Made by a program: the position numbers and the translations under genes | Assembly: GCA_036898135.1 (NCBI GenBank) | Contig: CM072523.1 | Span: 40,878,764-40,942,763 of the forward strand | Length of the DNA: 64,000 bases | Direction: 5' to 3' | Origin: Oncomelania hupensis | Lineage: Eukaryota; Mollusca; Gastropoda; Littorinimorpha; Pomatiopsidae | The notes under the pieces: generated by a model | Databases searched by the model: none | Seen by the model: the letters and a program-made list of their open reading frames with translations, nothing else | Told to the model about the DNA's origin: nothing | Shown: positions 11,311 through 21,990 of the stretch, piece after piece | Numbering within the stretch: the stretch's first letter is position 1 | How the letters are laid out: every line of letters begins with the position of its first letter

Positions 11311-12044
11311 AGTGAAAACTAGCTAGAGATACTAAAGATGACTCGATGCAGTCTTATCAGTATTGTGAAAAACACAAAATGTTACATGTTCATCTGCAGC
11401 GTTGACATATTTCTGTGATATCCCAGAAAAACTCATGAATAGTCCGTGTTTTCACAAGGGGGAGTACGTTTCTAACACTTGTCGCACTTCAACATATGGA
11501 TATAACAAACAGCAGAAACACAAAACAACCAAATAACCAAAACAGGTTGTCCAACCTACCCACCTTAACATATCCACCCCAATTTTGGGGCCATGCTACC
11601 GTAAACATACAAGTTTAGTTGTTTTGTTTTTTAACCTCATCACAAGCCACCAATTCACCAATAAGAACTCGCCGTGTCATACCCAAGGAGGTTGAATATA
11701 ACTGGGGAGGGCTACACGTCATTTTCTCATACTTGGCGAGTGAAGCCACCTCGATGCGCGTCGTATAGTCACGCCCCCAAATTGCAAAACGGAATTTTTC
11801 TCTTATCGTGATGTAATTTGTTTGTCAGTTCTTACTTTAAATACACATTTTTGTTGGCATTTTTTTACAGTGTTGATTGTACCACTGTGCAATAAACATG
11901 TTCTCACTCCCCACTCCCTGACCCCGCTCCCCACATTAGTGTGTGTGTGTGTGTGGGGGGGGGGGAGGGGGGTACTTTGAGATATCTCACAAGCACACAC
12001 ACCATTGGAATTTTTTTTTAAAAATTAGGTGGGGAGTACTTATG
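11311..12044. other. Non-coding, nothing recognised
   Basis: Unique sequence with a short GT/G-run near 11938-11972. No exon is supported. Confidence 0.45.
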
Positions 12045-12530
12045 TGTAACTCGAATTCGTTTATCCACGCAGCCTGTTCACACAGCAACAAAGAAGGAGT
12101 TTTTGTATAAAGAGTCTTCCAACTTTATTCAGCAAACATCAACCACTGCATACAAGATCGCCTTCCCAAAATCATTACAGAAATCATCCCTACAAGCAGA
12201 CAGTGCTTTATATAGCCTTTCTGCAATGGAGAAACATTTCGAACATTCCAGCTTGACGCAATAACACCCAATCAAAATAAAACTCGTCACCGGAACTATG
12301 CACTGTCTTACGTCACATAATGTTTACGAATCTACATGATTCGACTAGTAACATCTAGAAAATCCGGTCAGTAATAAACAAGTAATTCCAGAAAATTATC
12401 AACAATATCGATCGACGAAAATTATCAACATTTTACAAAGCTTCCTCTAGCAACAGCGCAAAATCAACACAAAGGTAAAGACACGCTGCTTTGCAAAACA
12501 AAATGATCAGATCTATCGTGTGTCGTAACA
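12045..12530 (-). repeat. LTR-like repeat, copy A
   Basis: On the minus strand it starts TGTTACGACACACG and ends GAATTCGAGTTACA, the TG...CA termini of an LTR. It has a TATA box (GCTATATAAAG, complement of about 12209-12219) about 85 bp before a polyadenylation signal (GAATAAAG, near 12123-12130). This U3-R-U5 order argues for a solo LTR. No primer-binding site, polypurine tract or gag/pol is nearby. No clear target duplication was found. Confidence 0.55.
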
Positions 12531-12668
12531 TGGTGGGTGTATACGTTGAACTTCAATGTTCGATCCTGTTGTTGAAGTCGCCTGTATAAAAATGTCCTGA
12601 CTTCTTACGACAGAAGAAAGCTATATATACTTTGTCGTGATAAAACTTTCAAATTGTTTTGTCCTGTA

Positions 12669-12753
<85 letters not shown>

Positions 12754-13126
12754 CCTTAAGAGTCAAGGGATAATTGCCAAATTAGCCAGAATGGCGCCCT
12801 TAAATCCAACCTGACCTATCCCTGATAGAGGATTTGGAATGGGTGTGTGGGCAAGGTGACCCGCATTTAATGCCCATCTGTCAATGCTGGAAGCCCTAAT
12901 TCAAAGCTCGATGAAGCTGCCTGTTGACACGAGCAAGGCTTTCGGTCAAGGTCGCCTCCCTGCTTTAAAACTCGGGGGCCATATTGAAAACCTCGGACCT
13001 AGCTGACATACAGCGCGGAGGGAAAATTGGGATCGCCGATGATTCTGCGCATGTGTTACACTCATTCGATGTTGGTGTTTTTCTATCAGTATTTGATTCA
13101 GCCCCGATGCTTGAATTCCTGATAGG
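12531..13126. other. Spacer between the two LTR-like repeats, with (CTGT)n(CT)n
   Basis: 12531-12565 resembles the AATGGTGGGTGTAGACGTTAAAC tail of the SINE at 15.4 kb. 12663-12752 is (CTGT)n then (CT)n. The rest is unassigned; it shows no retroviral-type coding sequence. Confidence 0.6.
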
Positions 13127-13788
13127 TGTAACTCAGATTCGTTTATCCACGCAACCCGTTCAATCATCAACAAGTCAGGAGTCGTCCTTTGAAGTTTTCC
13201 ACTTTTATTCAGCACACATCAACAACTGCATACAGTCGCTCAATCGCTTTTTCCACTCTGCAATTCTCAACTATGAACTTTCCACTTTTTACAACTTTCT
13301 CAACTCTAATACAACAGCTCTCTCTACTTTCAAATCTCTCTAAAAAAACACCACCTTTTGAAACAGCGCGACACTATATACTCTCTCTAAACTCCAGAAA
13401 GAGCGAGAAAACCCCCAACGTGACACACCTCAACCAATCAGAATTAATTTCATCATCACTGTCTCACGTCACACAACCCTATTTGGAATGGAAGCTTCCA
13501 TGGTTACCACGAGAACTATCCATACGTTTCGATCGATAGTAAACACAAAATTCTCGAAAATTCTCAAATAATATCGACCAACTAAAAACACCAACGTTAT
13601 ACAAAGCTTCTTCTAATAACAACGCAAAATCAAATCAAAGATAAATGCACTCTATTACTGCATGCGTTGCAAAATAAAATGAACAGATCTATCGCGCGCG
13701 TCACACACGCAAGCCTACCATTGCACGCGCTTCACACATAATATCGTGCGCATTTCACACGCACCATCATGCGCGTCTCAACGTAACA
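13127..13788 (-). repeat. LTR-like repeat, copy B
   Basis: A diverged second copy of the 12.0 kb repeat in the same orientation. Shared blocks include CGTTTATCCACGCA, TTATTCAGCA, AACAACGCAAAATCAA and AGATCTATCG. It keeps a TATA-like GTATATAGTG (about 13371-13380) and an AATAAA (about 13204-13210). It is longer than copy A because of pyrimidine-rich and CACACGC-rich insertions near its minus-strand 5' end. The two copies look like independent solo LTRs rather than one element. Confidence 0.5.
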
Positions 13789-13931
13789 GCATGCGTGAAC
13801 TTCCGGAGGTAATTTCGGTCAAGTTCTTAAAGGGACGACGAATTACGATGCCTAAGGCAACGAAGAATGCCCAGTGATCGTAAAATGTTCCGATTAGAAT
13901 AAACAAGAATGCACTTATACCCTGTGCAAAG

Positions 13932-14235
13932 TAAGCCTTTAAGACGTTCCCCAAGCATTGAACAAGCATAAGAAACGAAATCTAGCCACTGATTTTTGGA
14001 TTTTTGGTGCACAGAGCCAGTACGTACCGCTTGTTTCCATTCAGGGCGTCGTTGTTTTCAAATGTTCTTAAATGAATTACGTAGGCCATTAGGATGTTCC
14101 CCAAGCATTTTTACAAGCATAAGAAACGAAACCTAGCCAACAATTTCCGATTTTTTTGTGTGCACAAAGCCAGTACCTACCGTTTGTTAATATTCAGTGC
14201 ATCCCTTTTTTTATGTTCCCAAATAAATTACATTC
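13932..14235. repeat. Two-copy tandem duplication, about 152 bp unit
   Basis: Unit 1 (13932-14082) and unit 2 (14083-14235) share GTTCCCCAAGCATT, ACAAGCATAAGAAACGAAA, TGCACA(G/A)AGCCAGTAC and the closing AAT(G/A)AATTAC. Mismatches are spread evenly, so the duplication is not recent. Confidence 0.8.
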
Positions 14236-14316
14236 ATATACAATCGGGTGCCAGGGAAATTGTGTACAATGTCGAGAAGGTTGAACAAGTCTTTTTAACT
14301 GCAATGACACTATTCC

Positions 14317-14320
14317 TATA

Positions 14321-14410
<90 letters not shown>

Positions 14411-14413
14411 TAT
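14317..14413. repeat. (AAT)n microsatellite
   Basis: About thirty near-perfect units ending in TATATA. Confidence 0.95.
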
Positions 14414-14636
14414 ATATTTTTTTATTTTAATTAAGCGCGCTTTTTTCCATCTCTTGTTACTTTGCAACCGGAATTTCACAGAATCCACGCTTAGGTTGAA
14501 CTTGTTAGAATATGGCGAATTACCGAATATGATGACTTATTAATATATATGCTGACTTCCGTTTCCGAAAAAATAACTTTCGGATGTTCCCGCATGCGCA
14601 GAACCATCGGAAATGGTTTACATTTGGCGATGTCAC

Positions 14637-14815
14637 ACCGGGGAGCTCAGTTGATAGCGGCTTACTAGTAGCCGAAAAGTCCCTAGTTCAAATCCCGGAT
14701 TGGCCAACGTGTGACCATATTATTTTCCGCTTATAATCAACTAGTTCGCTGGTGTCAGAATAATGTGACCAGTAACCGCCTATACGCTCCGGGGTCGTGT
14801 GACTATAATCTACAA
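14637..14815 (+). repeat. tRNA-derived SINE (same family as 35.3 kb)
   Basis: The head has AGCTCAGTTGATAGCG (A box), a CTAGTAG loop and AGTTCAAATCCCGG (B box). The body shares ACGTGTGA(C/T)CATATTATTTTCC, CGCTGGTGTCAG and GTGTGACTATAATCTACAA with the minus-strand copy at 35251-35447. The CTAGTAA-type loop suggests descent from tRNA-Thr. No clear target duplication was found. Confidence 0.8.
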
Positions 14816-15116
14816 GGAAGCCTATAGCATGAATGAACACTCTTCTGTACAGTGTTAATGACTATGTAAGTAGTCTCAAAAATGTCTTATATCCAGAGTA
14901 GTAAAAGTTAAACATGGAACATTGAACCGTTTAAAATGATACATGTTTTAGGCTCGAAGCCTAGGCTAGTCTAACAGCAACAACCTGCCCACATTAACAA
15001 TTATTTCACTTATACAATTCTAGAAAGAAACAAAATAGGCAAAAAAAAATTAAATAGATCTATTATAAAATATTTTAAAAAGTAAAATAACGTAGCATGT
15101 TATTATTTACTTATTT

Positions 15117-15162
15117 GTTGTTATATAGCGCTTTTCCAGCTCAAGAACTGCCCAAGGCAGTG
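15117..15162 (-). repeat. Retroelement 3' terminus (GCGCTATATAA type)
   Basis: The minus strand reads TTGAGCTGGAAAAGCGCTATATAACAAC, the same terminus as the repeats at 21.3 and 30.6 kb. Confidence 0.6.
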
Positions 15163-15238
15163 ACTGGCCGATTTATTCAAATCTTCTATCTGTAGACACA
15201 CTCTTGCATGTTACAGGATTTATTACTAACTCTTGCAT

Positions 15239-15241
<3 letters not shown>

Positions 15242-15297
<56 letters not shown>
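15242..15297. repeat. (GA)n microsatellite
   Basis: About 27 uninterrupted GA units. Confidence 0.95.
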
Positions 15298-15300
<3 letters not shown>

Positions 15301-15420
15301 GTTGAGTGTTGTGCTGTGTAATTAGAGACCTTCAGATTGTTCGCAAGAATGTTTACTCTTATTTTTAGTGGTAACGGCACAGACCTATAAAGAGACTGAC
15401 TGTAGAATATGTTGGGTCAG

Positions 15421-15585
15421 CGTACTACCGCCGTACCTCAAGTGATAGAGCGTTCGCCTGGCACACCGATGACCCAAGTTCGAATCCCGTGGTGGACGAA
15501 ATAAAAAGTGGCCATTTATTGTTTTCCATTTATCCCCGTCTGCCATATCGCCAATGGTGGGTGTAGACGTTAAACCGCAAAGTTC
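15421..15585 (+). repeat. tRNA-derived SINE with target-site duplication
   Basis: A 165 bp insertion flanked by a perfect 10 bp duplication, GTTGGGTCAG, at 15411-15420 and 15586-15595. It has a pol III head (CTCAAGTGATAGAGCG; AAGTTCGAATCCCGTGG), a short linker and a tail domain GCCATATCGCCAATGGTGGG then TGTAGACGTTAAACC. The tail domain alone recurs at about 18.97 kb and, inverted, at about 47.53 kb. Confidence 0.9.
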
Positions 15586-15595
15586 GTTGGGTCAG

Positions 15596-15949
15596 TTGGG
15601 TGTTTGTGTTGTGTCCGAGGTGTGTGGCTGAAGTGGAGTGGTCGGTAGATCGAGACAGATTTGCCTCCTAGCGAGCCCTTTTGACCAGATAAGGCCCCAC
15701 CCGGCGCTGCTCCGGGTACCTGCGGCAGTCCGGGTAACTGACAGGGGGAGAAGGAACTCTCAGTTAGTTCTGAGGTAGAAGCGGTGATTGTGCAGAAGAT
15801 GGGTTAATAGAAATTACGCCTTAAAGAGATCCTCTTTGACCACGCCTCCTCCACAGATCCTTTTAACATTCACAGTGAATGTTGCCCCTTTCATTAAAAA
15901 AAAAAAGCGTACACAAAAACTATCCATTATATTTTAAATGAATACATTT
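15596..15949. other. Non-coding, GC moderately raised, nothing recognised
   Basis: Contains GGGTACCTGCGGCAGTCCGG but no clear SINE body. No exon is supported. Confidence 0.4.
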
Positions 15950-16130
15950 CGTAGCAAGGAGGTAGAAGAAGAGGGAGACCGAAAAAGAGGTGGGAGGACA
16001 ACATTTGACACTGAGCGAAGCCATCGGGGTTACTGAGGACAGAGAAAAATGGAGTACGCTGGTTAAACGATCATCTGTGGTGCCCCTTACGACCTCCGAG
16101 CTACGGGATACGATAGGATAGGATAAGAAA
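15950..16130 (+). pseudogene. LINE ORF2 extreme C-terminus with (GATAG)n tail
   Basis: 15960-16008 encodes GRRRGRPKKRWEDNI. After a stop and frameshift, about 16008-16118 encodes LTLSEAIGVTEDREKW followed by LVKRSSVVPL. This RRGRPxxRWEDNI...EDRxxW arrangement is a common end of non-LTR reverse transcriptases. It terminates in GATACGATAGGATAGGATAAG, the tail. A 5'-truncated dead copy. Confidence 0.7.
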
Positions 16131-16540
16131 TTCCGTAGTTTTTCTTGCCTATTAATAGCAACAGCCGTGGGTTAGCCGACCAACATCCTGGAGCTAAAAA
16201 TAGCATCTACCAAAGCCGGTAAGAGACAGAACCCGTTAAAAAAATTGCTCGTAAGGTTTTTCGTTTTAAGTTGATAACGTAGACCTTACCCTACCCCAGA
16301 CTCCAAAAGACGCATTCTTCAAACTGCGTGGTTCACTCAGAAACAGTCAAAAGTCTGGCGGCTACAGTATCGATGTACCGTTAAAACAGAACAGGTCTCA
16401 CGACGTCTTCTGTGAAAGTTGGTTTTGTGGCTGAAGTGTGAGTGTGCGCATGTTTACACGGCGTTCTTTGGACAAACTAGTGCACATCTACATACGTTCT
16501 TTGGACATACCTCCTTGTTGGGACGTCCATTTAGTGATCC
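16131..16540. other. Non-coding, nothing recognised
   Basis: Unique sequence. No domain or RNA motif. Confidence 0.4.
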
Positions 16541-16581
16541 GTTAGGGTTAGGGTTAGGGAAAGGGTTAGGGTTAGGGTTAG
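16541..16581 (+). repeat. Interstitial telomeric repeat (TTAGGG)n
   Basis: Two blocks of three TTAGGG-type units separated by a GGGAAAGGG variant. This is the canonical metazoan telomere unit in an internal position. Confidence 0.9.
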
Positions 16582-16683
16582 AACACTTAAAAGTACTTAA
16601 AAAGGGGGTCGAGAAACGACCCATTGTCCACACAACGTATGTGGAGTTTGAGGAAAGTCCAAATAACGGTGTCTGTGCAAATA

Positions 16684-16728
16684 TGTGTGTGTATGTGTGT
16701 GTGCGGGTGTGTGTGGGTGTGTGGGTGG

Positions 16729-16778
<50 letters not shown>
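16684..16778. repeat. (GT)n microsatellite
   Basis: GT repeats with GGGT and TTTG variants in the 5' half and a pure 3' half. Confidence 0.9.
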
Positions 16779-16779
<1 letters not shown>

Positions 16780-17417
16780 TACTAGACCTACGTGAGTACT
16801 AGGTCTTTTTAAATAATGAATCGAACACGTTTACAAGTGTAACATACATTTAGTAGTTGTCTTACCTCAAGTAATGGGACTAGAGTCTTTTTAGTTATAC
16901 CAAAGACTATAAATAAGCTTACTATATGCTATACTGACCGAGTTTAACCTGAAATTACGAGGGCGTCAAACCATCGTGTACCGCTAAGCTTGGATCTGCT
17001 TAATTTAATGCTGAAACTTCTATTTGTAAACATTTGTTGTTGTTTTTTGTTTGTTTTTGTTTGTTAAGTTGTAAGGGTGTGTACTATGGGATGGGGGTGG
17101 AGGGAGCTAAAGGGATGTGTGAGAGATCATTCCAGAAAAGAGGGCTGGTCACTGTGTACAGAGAGACACGGAAAGGCGATAGGAGTTTTGGCAGGCGTTG
17201 TTGTCAGGTTTGGACCTAACTCACATGTTCCTGCCCCTATACCCTGGTGCGATGACTCCGGGTGTTTGGGAGTACACACGTTTATGTACACTGCACGATT
17301 AGTAGTCTATTACATTTGTATAGGTGTCACCGGTTGTACTCTTTACTACTGCATTACATTTAATTTCACATTTACATAAACGTACACATTAAATAATGAA
17401 GAGAAGATTATTTTTAT
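16779..17417. other. Non-coding, nothing recognised
   Basis: Open frames near 17034-17379 have no recognisable domain and include a low-complexity start, so I do not call them genes. Confidence 0.4.
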
Positions 17418-17460
<43 letters not shown>

Positions 17461-17760
17461 GTAGCTCACTTACCAGCTCAAAGTGTTGCTCTAGGCGGCC
17501 GCGTAGCAGAGCCTTGGAAGCATAATCATTATTCTCTTCGTCAGAACAGGGAGGAAGACTTCAAAGGTTCGTCTACACTGTCTGTAATGCTATAGGTGCT
17601 GACCCAGATCAGGTTCAAATCGCATTAAAAAAAAAAAGAGTCCAACTTGCAGCCCCAAGCGCACGTACCGTTAAACACCTCGGACAACTGAGCCACACCA
17701 ATCGACTGCTAAGATCTAAACGTATGCGCGCACGTTCGTTTATTGGATCCTAGCAACTGT
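17418..17760. repeat. (AAT)n tract and possible tRNA-SINE remnants
   Basis: 17418-17457 is (AAT)n. 17600-17635 has a B-box-like CAGGTTCAAATCGC followed by an A-run. On the minus strand near 17705-17690 there is GTGTGGCTCAGTTGTCCGAG, a tRNA-like A-box region. These look like two opposed, decayed SINE heads; the evidence is weak. Confidence 0.35.
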
Positions 17761-17938
17761 CCCCCCCCCCCCCTCCACCCCCCACCCCTTTTTAAAAAAA
17801 AAGATAAGAAGACAGAAATGGCCGGGATCTTTCATGAGCTGCTGCGTCGACACGGGGAGATAGGGCGAGAGATGGGGGTGGTGAATGTTGAGGTGGGAGG
17901 GGTAGTAGAGGCAGGGGGTAGGGTAGTAATAGATTTTT

Positions 17939-17973
<35 letters not shown>

Positions 17974-17982
17974 TGTGTGTGG
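17761..17982. repeat. Poly-C run and (GT)n tract
   Basis: C-runs at 17761-17787 and GT repeats at 17941-17970, with G-rich unassigned sequence between. Confidence 0.7.
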
Positions 17983-18365
17983 TTCATTCTGCCAACTAAC
18001 TGTACAGTAAGTGTATCCTACATACTATCAGGCCCAGTGCCTCAGCAGGTTCTGTTAGTTCTGATCTTGTCACCCGGGTAGGGGGTTTAGCGCTGGTGAC
18101 TTCAGGATCGCCGTTTCTTGCTATGCACGTGCAGATCAAAGGCAATGTCGCGATCAGTGTACGTGACCTTTGGCCTCTGCGAGGGACTTGGTGGGATGGA
18201 AAGCTTGTGATCTTCTTTAATCAGTTTTCATCCAATGGCTCGTCTAATAATAAAATCAACAGTCAGAAGACTAATGTTTCTTCTACATCTTAAGTCATCT
18301 CGCTGTATCTAATTTCTCGTTCTAGATACACCACGTTTTGCGCCGTAGGGCGTAAAGAATAATTT

Positions 18366-18367
18366 TT

Positions 18368-18449
<82 letters not shown>

Positions 18450-18523
18450 TACTAGTACTACTACGACTACTACGACTACTACGACTACTACGACTACGAC
18501 TACTACGACTACTACTACTACTA

Positions 18524-18557
<34 letters not shown>

Positions 18558-18594
18558 CACTACTAGTACTACTACGACTACTACGACTACTACA

Positions 18595-18650
<56 letters not shown>

Positions 18651-18654
18651 CACC

Positions 18655-18695
<41 letters not shown>

Positions 18696-18709
18696 CACTA
18701 ATACTACTG
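18366..18709. repeat. Large (ACT)n array with ACG/ACC variant blocks
   Basis: About 344 bp of triplets. Variant triplets ACG and ACC are clustered rather than random, and the block ACTAGTACTACTACGACTAC occurs twice (near 18448 and 18561). That indicates internal duplication of a longer unit on top of triplet slippage. Confidence 0.95.
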
Positions 18710-19517
18710 TTGACGTACAAAATTAATACAGCATTCCACTAACACATTGGGTATGAACGACAACTGAAGTGTGTCTGAGTGTTTGACCAGCTTAATAAGC
18801 ACACACGACATTGGACATTGCACAAAAGAAATCATGTCGGTCAAGCCCCCCTCTCGTTGTAGGCAAGCGACAAGACGTGGCTATTGACTGTCCATCTTGG
18901 AAGTATGATTATTCTGGTGGTTCAGTGTTTATTTAGGTTCCTACCCTTTATTCCTGGGATGGTTAACCCTTTCTGCCATATCTCCAATGGTTGATGTTAG
19001 ACTTCAATCGTTTCACCAACGATACTGTACGGAAAAAAACGGTGAGCAGCTGCCCAACTGAAGACTCCATTTGTGCACTGTTAATGTTAATATGAATACC
19101 TGTCCCCACAACGACTCTTGCTAGTCCAGTTATGTTGACTCATCAGAGGCCTTGTTGTGTGCGTGATAGACTCGCTCAACTGATGACCGCTTTTCATTTT
19201 CTAGAACTTCACGACTTGGTTCAATGACGATAAACAAATACAGAACCGAGAGTGTTTCTGTGCAGGTTTCTTTTCTTGTTCTAGCTAGTAGTGTATATTA
19301 AGACGAGAGTGGATATCAAACTTCGTCGATGAATACAAATCCCTGCCATACTGACTCTTCATGTCCAGTTTTGTTGAACATGAGACACTTCTGTATATGC
19401 TTCAGTTGGATCTTTCTTTTGCGGGGAAAGGGGGTTTGGGCTGAGGGGTGGTGGGGAGGTGGGGGTAGGGGAGAGGATTTTTTTCCCGTCATCCATTCGA
19501 GCGAAATTCTGGACTGC
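18710..19517. other. Non-coding with an isolated SINE tail near 18966
   Basis: 18970-19003 (TCTGCCATATCTCCAATGG...) matches the tail domain of the 15.4 kb SINE. 19425-19475 is G-rich. No exon is supported. Confidence 0.55.
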
Positions 19518-19529
19518 TTTTTTCAACGA

Positions 19530-20237
19530 TTGATTTATTGATTGATTTATTGTTGCTTTAGGTCCAGCGGACTCTTCCGAGCCAAATCAGGACCGGACAA
19601 CCCCCGATCCGCATAAAAGATCTGCTGAAACAACCCCAGTGGGAAAATTGAATGCCCTCCACCGGCCAGTCACTTTACAATAAAGACATCCCACGCGGGG
19701 GACGGCTGAGGGTTGACCTCAACTACGCGAACACCCCGGTTACAAAAACAAAATAGAATACAAACATCATTATAAATCATCAATGAAACACATACATATA
19801 AAATGCCTATAGTGCTAAATAGTACAATCATAGGAAGCCCTAGTGACCACCCGGCAGAAAGCGTCCAACACTCCCAAGCTGATCCAACAGACCTCATACA
19901 CAAACAAGGAGTCTTGTCCAGGAAGAGTTTTCAAGAAAAAAGGTAGGTCATTGATCTAGCGAAGAAGAAGATAGTATAGCAGAGTGAAGGACAGAGCAGG
20001 AATAGGAAAGAGTAAATGAGGAAGACAGCGACAGTGGAAATTTAAAGCACTAAATTTCCATAAAGTGGGGATACTATTTATACTGAAAACCCCCGGCACT
20101 CCAACGGGGGTACTGTTGCCGCAGTGAATCTGTCTTGCCTATAAAGGAAAGACAGGTTTTCAACTGTGGCTTTCACTGTTCCCTTTATAGGTTTGAACAA
20201 TCTACAGTGGCAAGATTGCTCATGACTCCAAGGGTTT
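19530..20237 (-). mobile_element. E1 retroelement, copy 2 (full length, 708 bp)
   Basis: Flanked by a perfect 12 bp target duplication, TTTTTTCAACGA, at 19518-19529 and 20238-20249. The 5' start is ACCCTTGGAGTCATGAG, and the 3' end is GGACCTAAAGCAA followed by a TAAATCAATC-type tail. Near identity with copy 4, including a shared 77-codon open stretch on the minus strand, suggests these two are the youngest. Confidence 0.92.
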
Positions 20238-20325
20238 TTTTTTCAACGAAAGCTCGGCAGCCGTAAGGAGCAGCGCTACCCAGGACAGGAGGGTGGAGAG
20301 CGTTGGTGAGGAGGGGGAGGGTGTG

Positions 20326-20414
20326 TGTGCGTGTGTGTGTTTGTGTGTGTGTGTGGGTGTGTTTGTGTGCGTGTGTTTGTGTGTGTGTTTGTGTTTGGGT
20401 GTGTGTGTGTGTGT

Positions 20415-20448
<34 letters not shown>
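20326..20448. repeat. (GT)n tract with GTTTGTG variants
   Basis: GT repeats with regularly placed TTT and GGG interruptions. Confidence 0.9.
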
Positions 20449-20449
<1 letters not shown>

Positions 20450-20535
20450 GGAAAACGGGACCTATAGTATTAGGGCATGCTGTGTGTATTGGTGTTTCTG
20501 GCACTCACTCATCCCTTTAGGTCATGAGGGTCAGG

Positions 20536-20664
20536 ATCTTTTAAAGTTGTCTCAGTGGTGTAGGCAGTGTACTCCAATGTCAGGCGATAACATTGCAGCA
20601 TGTACAGGCAGTGGTTCAAATCCCATTGACGGGATAAAGTAAAATAATAACAATATTACTACTT

Positions 20665-20700
<36 letters not shown>

Positions 20701-20705
20701 AGTCT

Positions 20706-20746
<41 letters not shown>

Positions 20747-20795
20747 AGTCTTACTACTACTACTACTAAGTCTTACTACTACTACTACTAAGTCT

Positions 20796-20827
<32 letters not shown>

Positions 20828-20894
20828 AGTCTTACTACTACTACTACTACTACTACTAAGTCTTACTACTACTACTACTATTACTATTAAGTCT

Positions 20895-20950
<56 letters not shown>

Positions 20951-20951
20951 T
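20536..20951 (+). repeat. tRNA-SINE head followed by (ACT)n array with AAGTCTT spacers
   Basis: 20542-20632 is tRNA-like (TCTCAGTGGTGTAGGCAG; CAGTGGTTCAAATCCC). From 20655 a (ACT)n array is broken seven times by the same heptamer AAGTCTT (near 20700, 20746, 20768, 20790, 20826, 20858, 20889). The array may have grown from the SINE tail. Confidence 0.75.
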
Positions 20952-21067
20952 TACGAAGAACAATAACAAGAACAAGAAGAATGAAATATAAATTTAAAAA
21001 AATTAATAATTTTAAAAATGAAGCTGAGACACAGCGCTCCTGCTCTTTGAAATGAGAGTATAAACCG

Positions 21068-21352
21068 AGGTTTAGTCTGTGCACGCACGCATTACATCGC
21101 ATGGATTTTAAAGATCCTGACGCTCATGTCCTAGGCGGGTGAGTGAGGAATAAACACAAATACGCTCAGCAAGCACTAGGTCCGTTATCCCCATTCCCGG
21201 TCGCCCAGGATTGTGCTCAGTCGTGTGAGCCTCAGGCTTTGCGCCCAAAGGTTGCAGGTGGGCGCCTCGGACGGGTTGAGTTAGATCCTGTATCGACCAG
21301 CGCCTTAGTCATGAGCAGCCCTTGAGCTGGAAAAGCGCTATATAAGAGTGTA
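21068..21352 (+). repeat. 280 bp dispersed repeat, copy 1 (GCGCTATATAA end)
   Basis: Aligns throughout with 59845-60145. Shared blocks include TTTAAAGATCC, GACGCTCATGTCCT, GTTGAGTTAGATCCTGTATCG with one mismatch, TGAGCAGC and GCGCTAT(A/T)TAAGA. It ends in an A-rich TAAATAAAAATAA tail, typical of a LINE- or SINE-mobilised repeat. No coding sequence. Confidence 0.8.
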
Positions 21353-21814
21353 TAAATAAAAATAAGGTCCGGACCGATGGAAAATGCACGCGGTACACAA
21401 ATTTTCAATGCCCAGTCGTTGTGGATACTTCAGCCAACGGATTAACTGCTTCACCTGGTGCTTAACTCGACGCACACAGCGTAGCTGATCCTCGCGGAGT
21501 ACCTCTCTCACGAATTAAAGTGGAGAGGCGCAAGGAAGTCTCGTAAGGCTAGTCTCAGCTACGTCGTGTTATTTGTAACGCTCTTATTTCAGAATAAAGT
21601 GAGCAGTTAGGAAGAATGATTGTGCTCAGTGCTCCAAAATTAACCGCAGCGGATAGGTCCTGCTCCCCTTGTCCTACTTGGCGCTGGAGAGTTCAGCTGC
21701 CATACATCCGCTTAGACCGCGACCCGCATTTTACCCGCATATCGAATACATATAAATAATTATGTGGGAAAAAAAAGAAAGATGGAGACGTGACGGAAGA
21801 TCATAGGAGAGGAA
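21353..21814. other. Non-coding, nothing recognised
   Basis: Mixed composition. No domain, RNA or repeat match inside the window. Confidence 0.4.
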
Positions 21815-21990
21815 AGAAGAAGAAGAAGTAGAAGAAGAAGAACAAGAACAAGAAAAAGAACAAGAACAAGAAGAAAAAGAACAAGAAGAACAAAAACAAG
21901 AACAACAAAAAATGTTGTAACCTCAAAATCAAATGCAGAAGAAGAAGAAGAAGAAGAAGAAGAAGAAGAAGAAGAAGAAGAAGAAGAAAA
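21815..21990. repeat. (GAA)n purine tracts
   Basis: Two GAA/CAAGAA-rich blocks, 21815-21912 and 21938-21990, separated by a short unique stretch. Confidence 0.9.

Noticed and set aside
12045..13788. One complete LTR retrotransposon with two LTRs
   Set aside because: The 600 bp between has no primer-binding site, polypurine tract or pol sequence, and the two repeats are strongly diverged.
16419..16778. 119-codon open frame
   Set aside because: It runs through the telomeric repeat and the GT tract, with no domain.
18309..18720. Poly-valine and poly-serine frames
   Set aside because: Translation of the ACT microsatellite.
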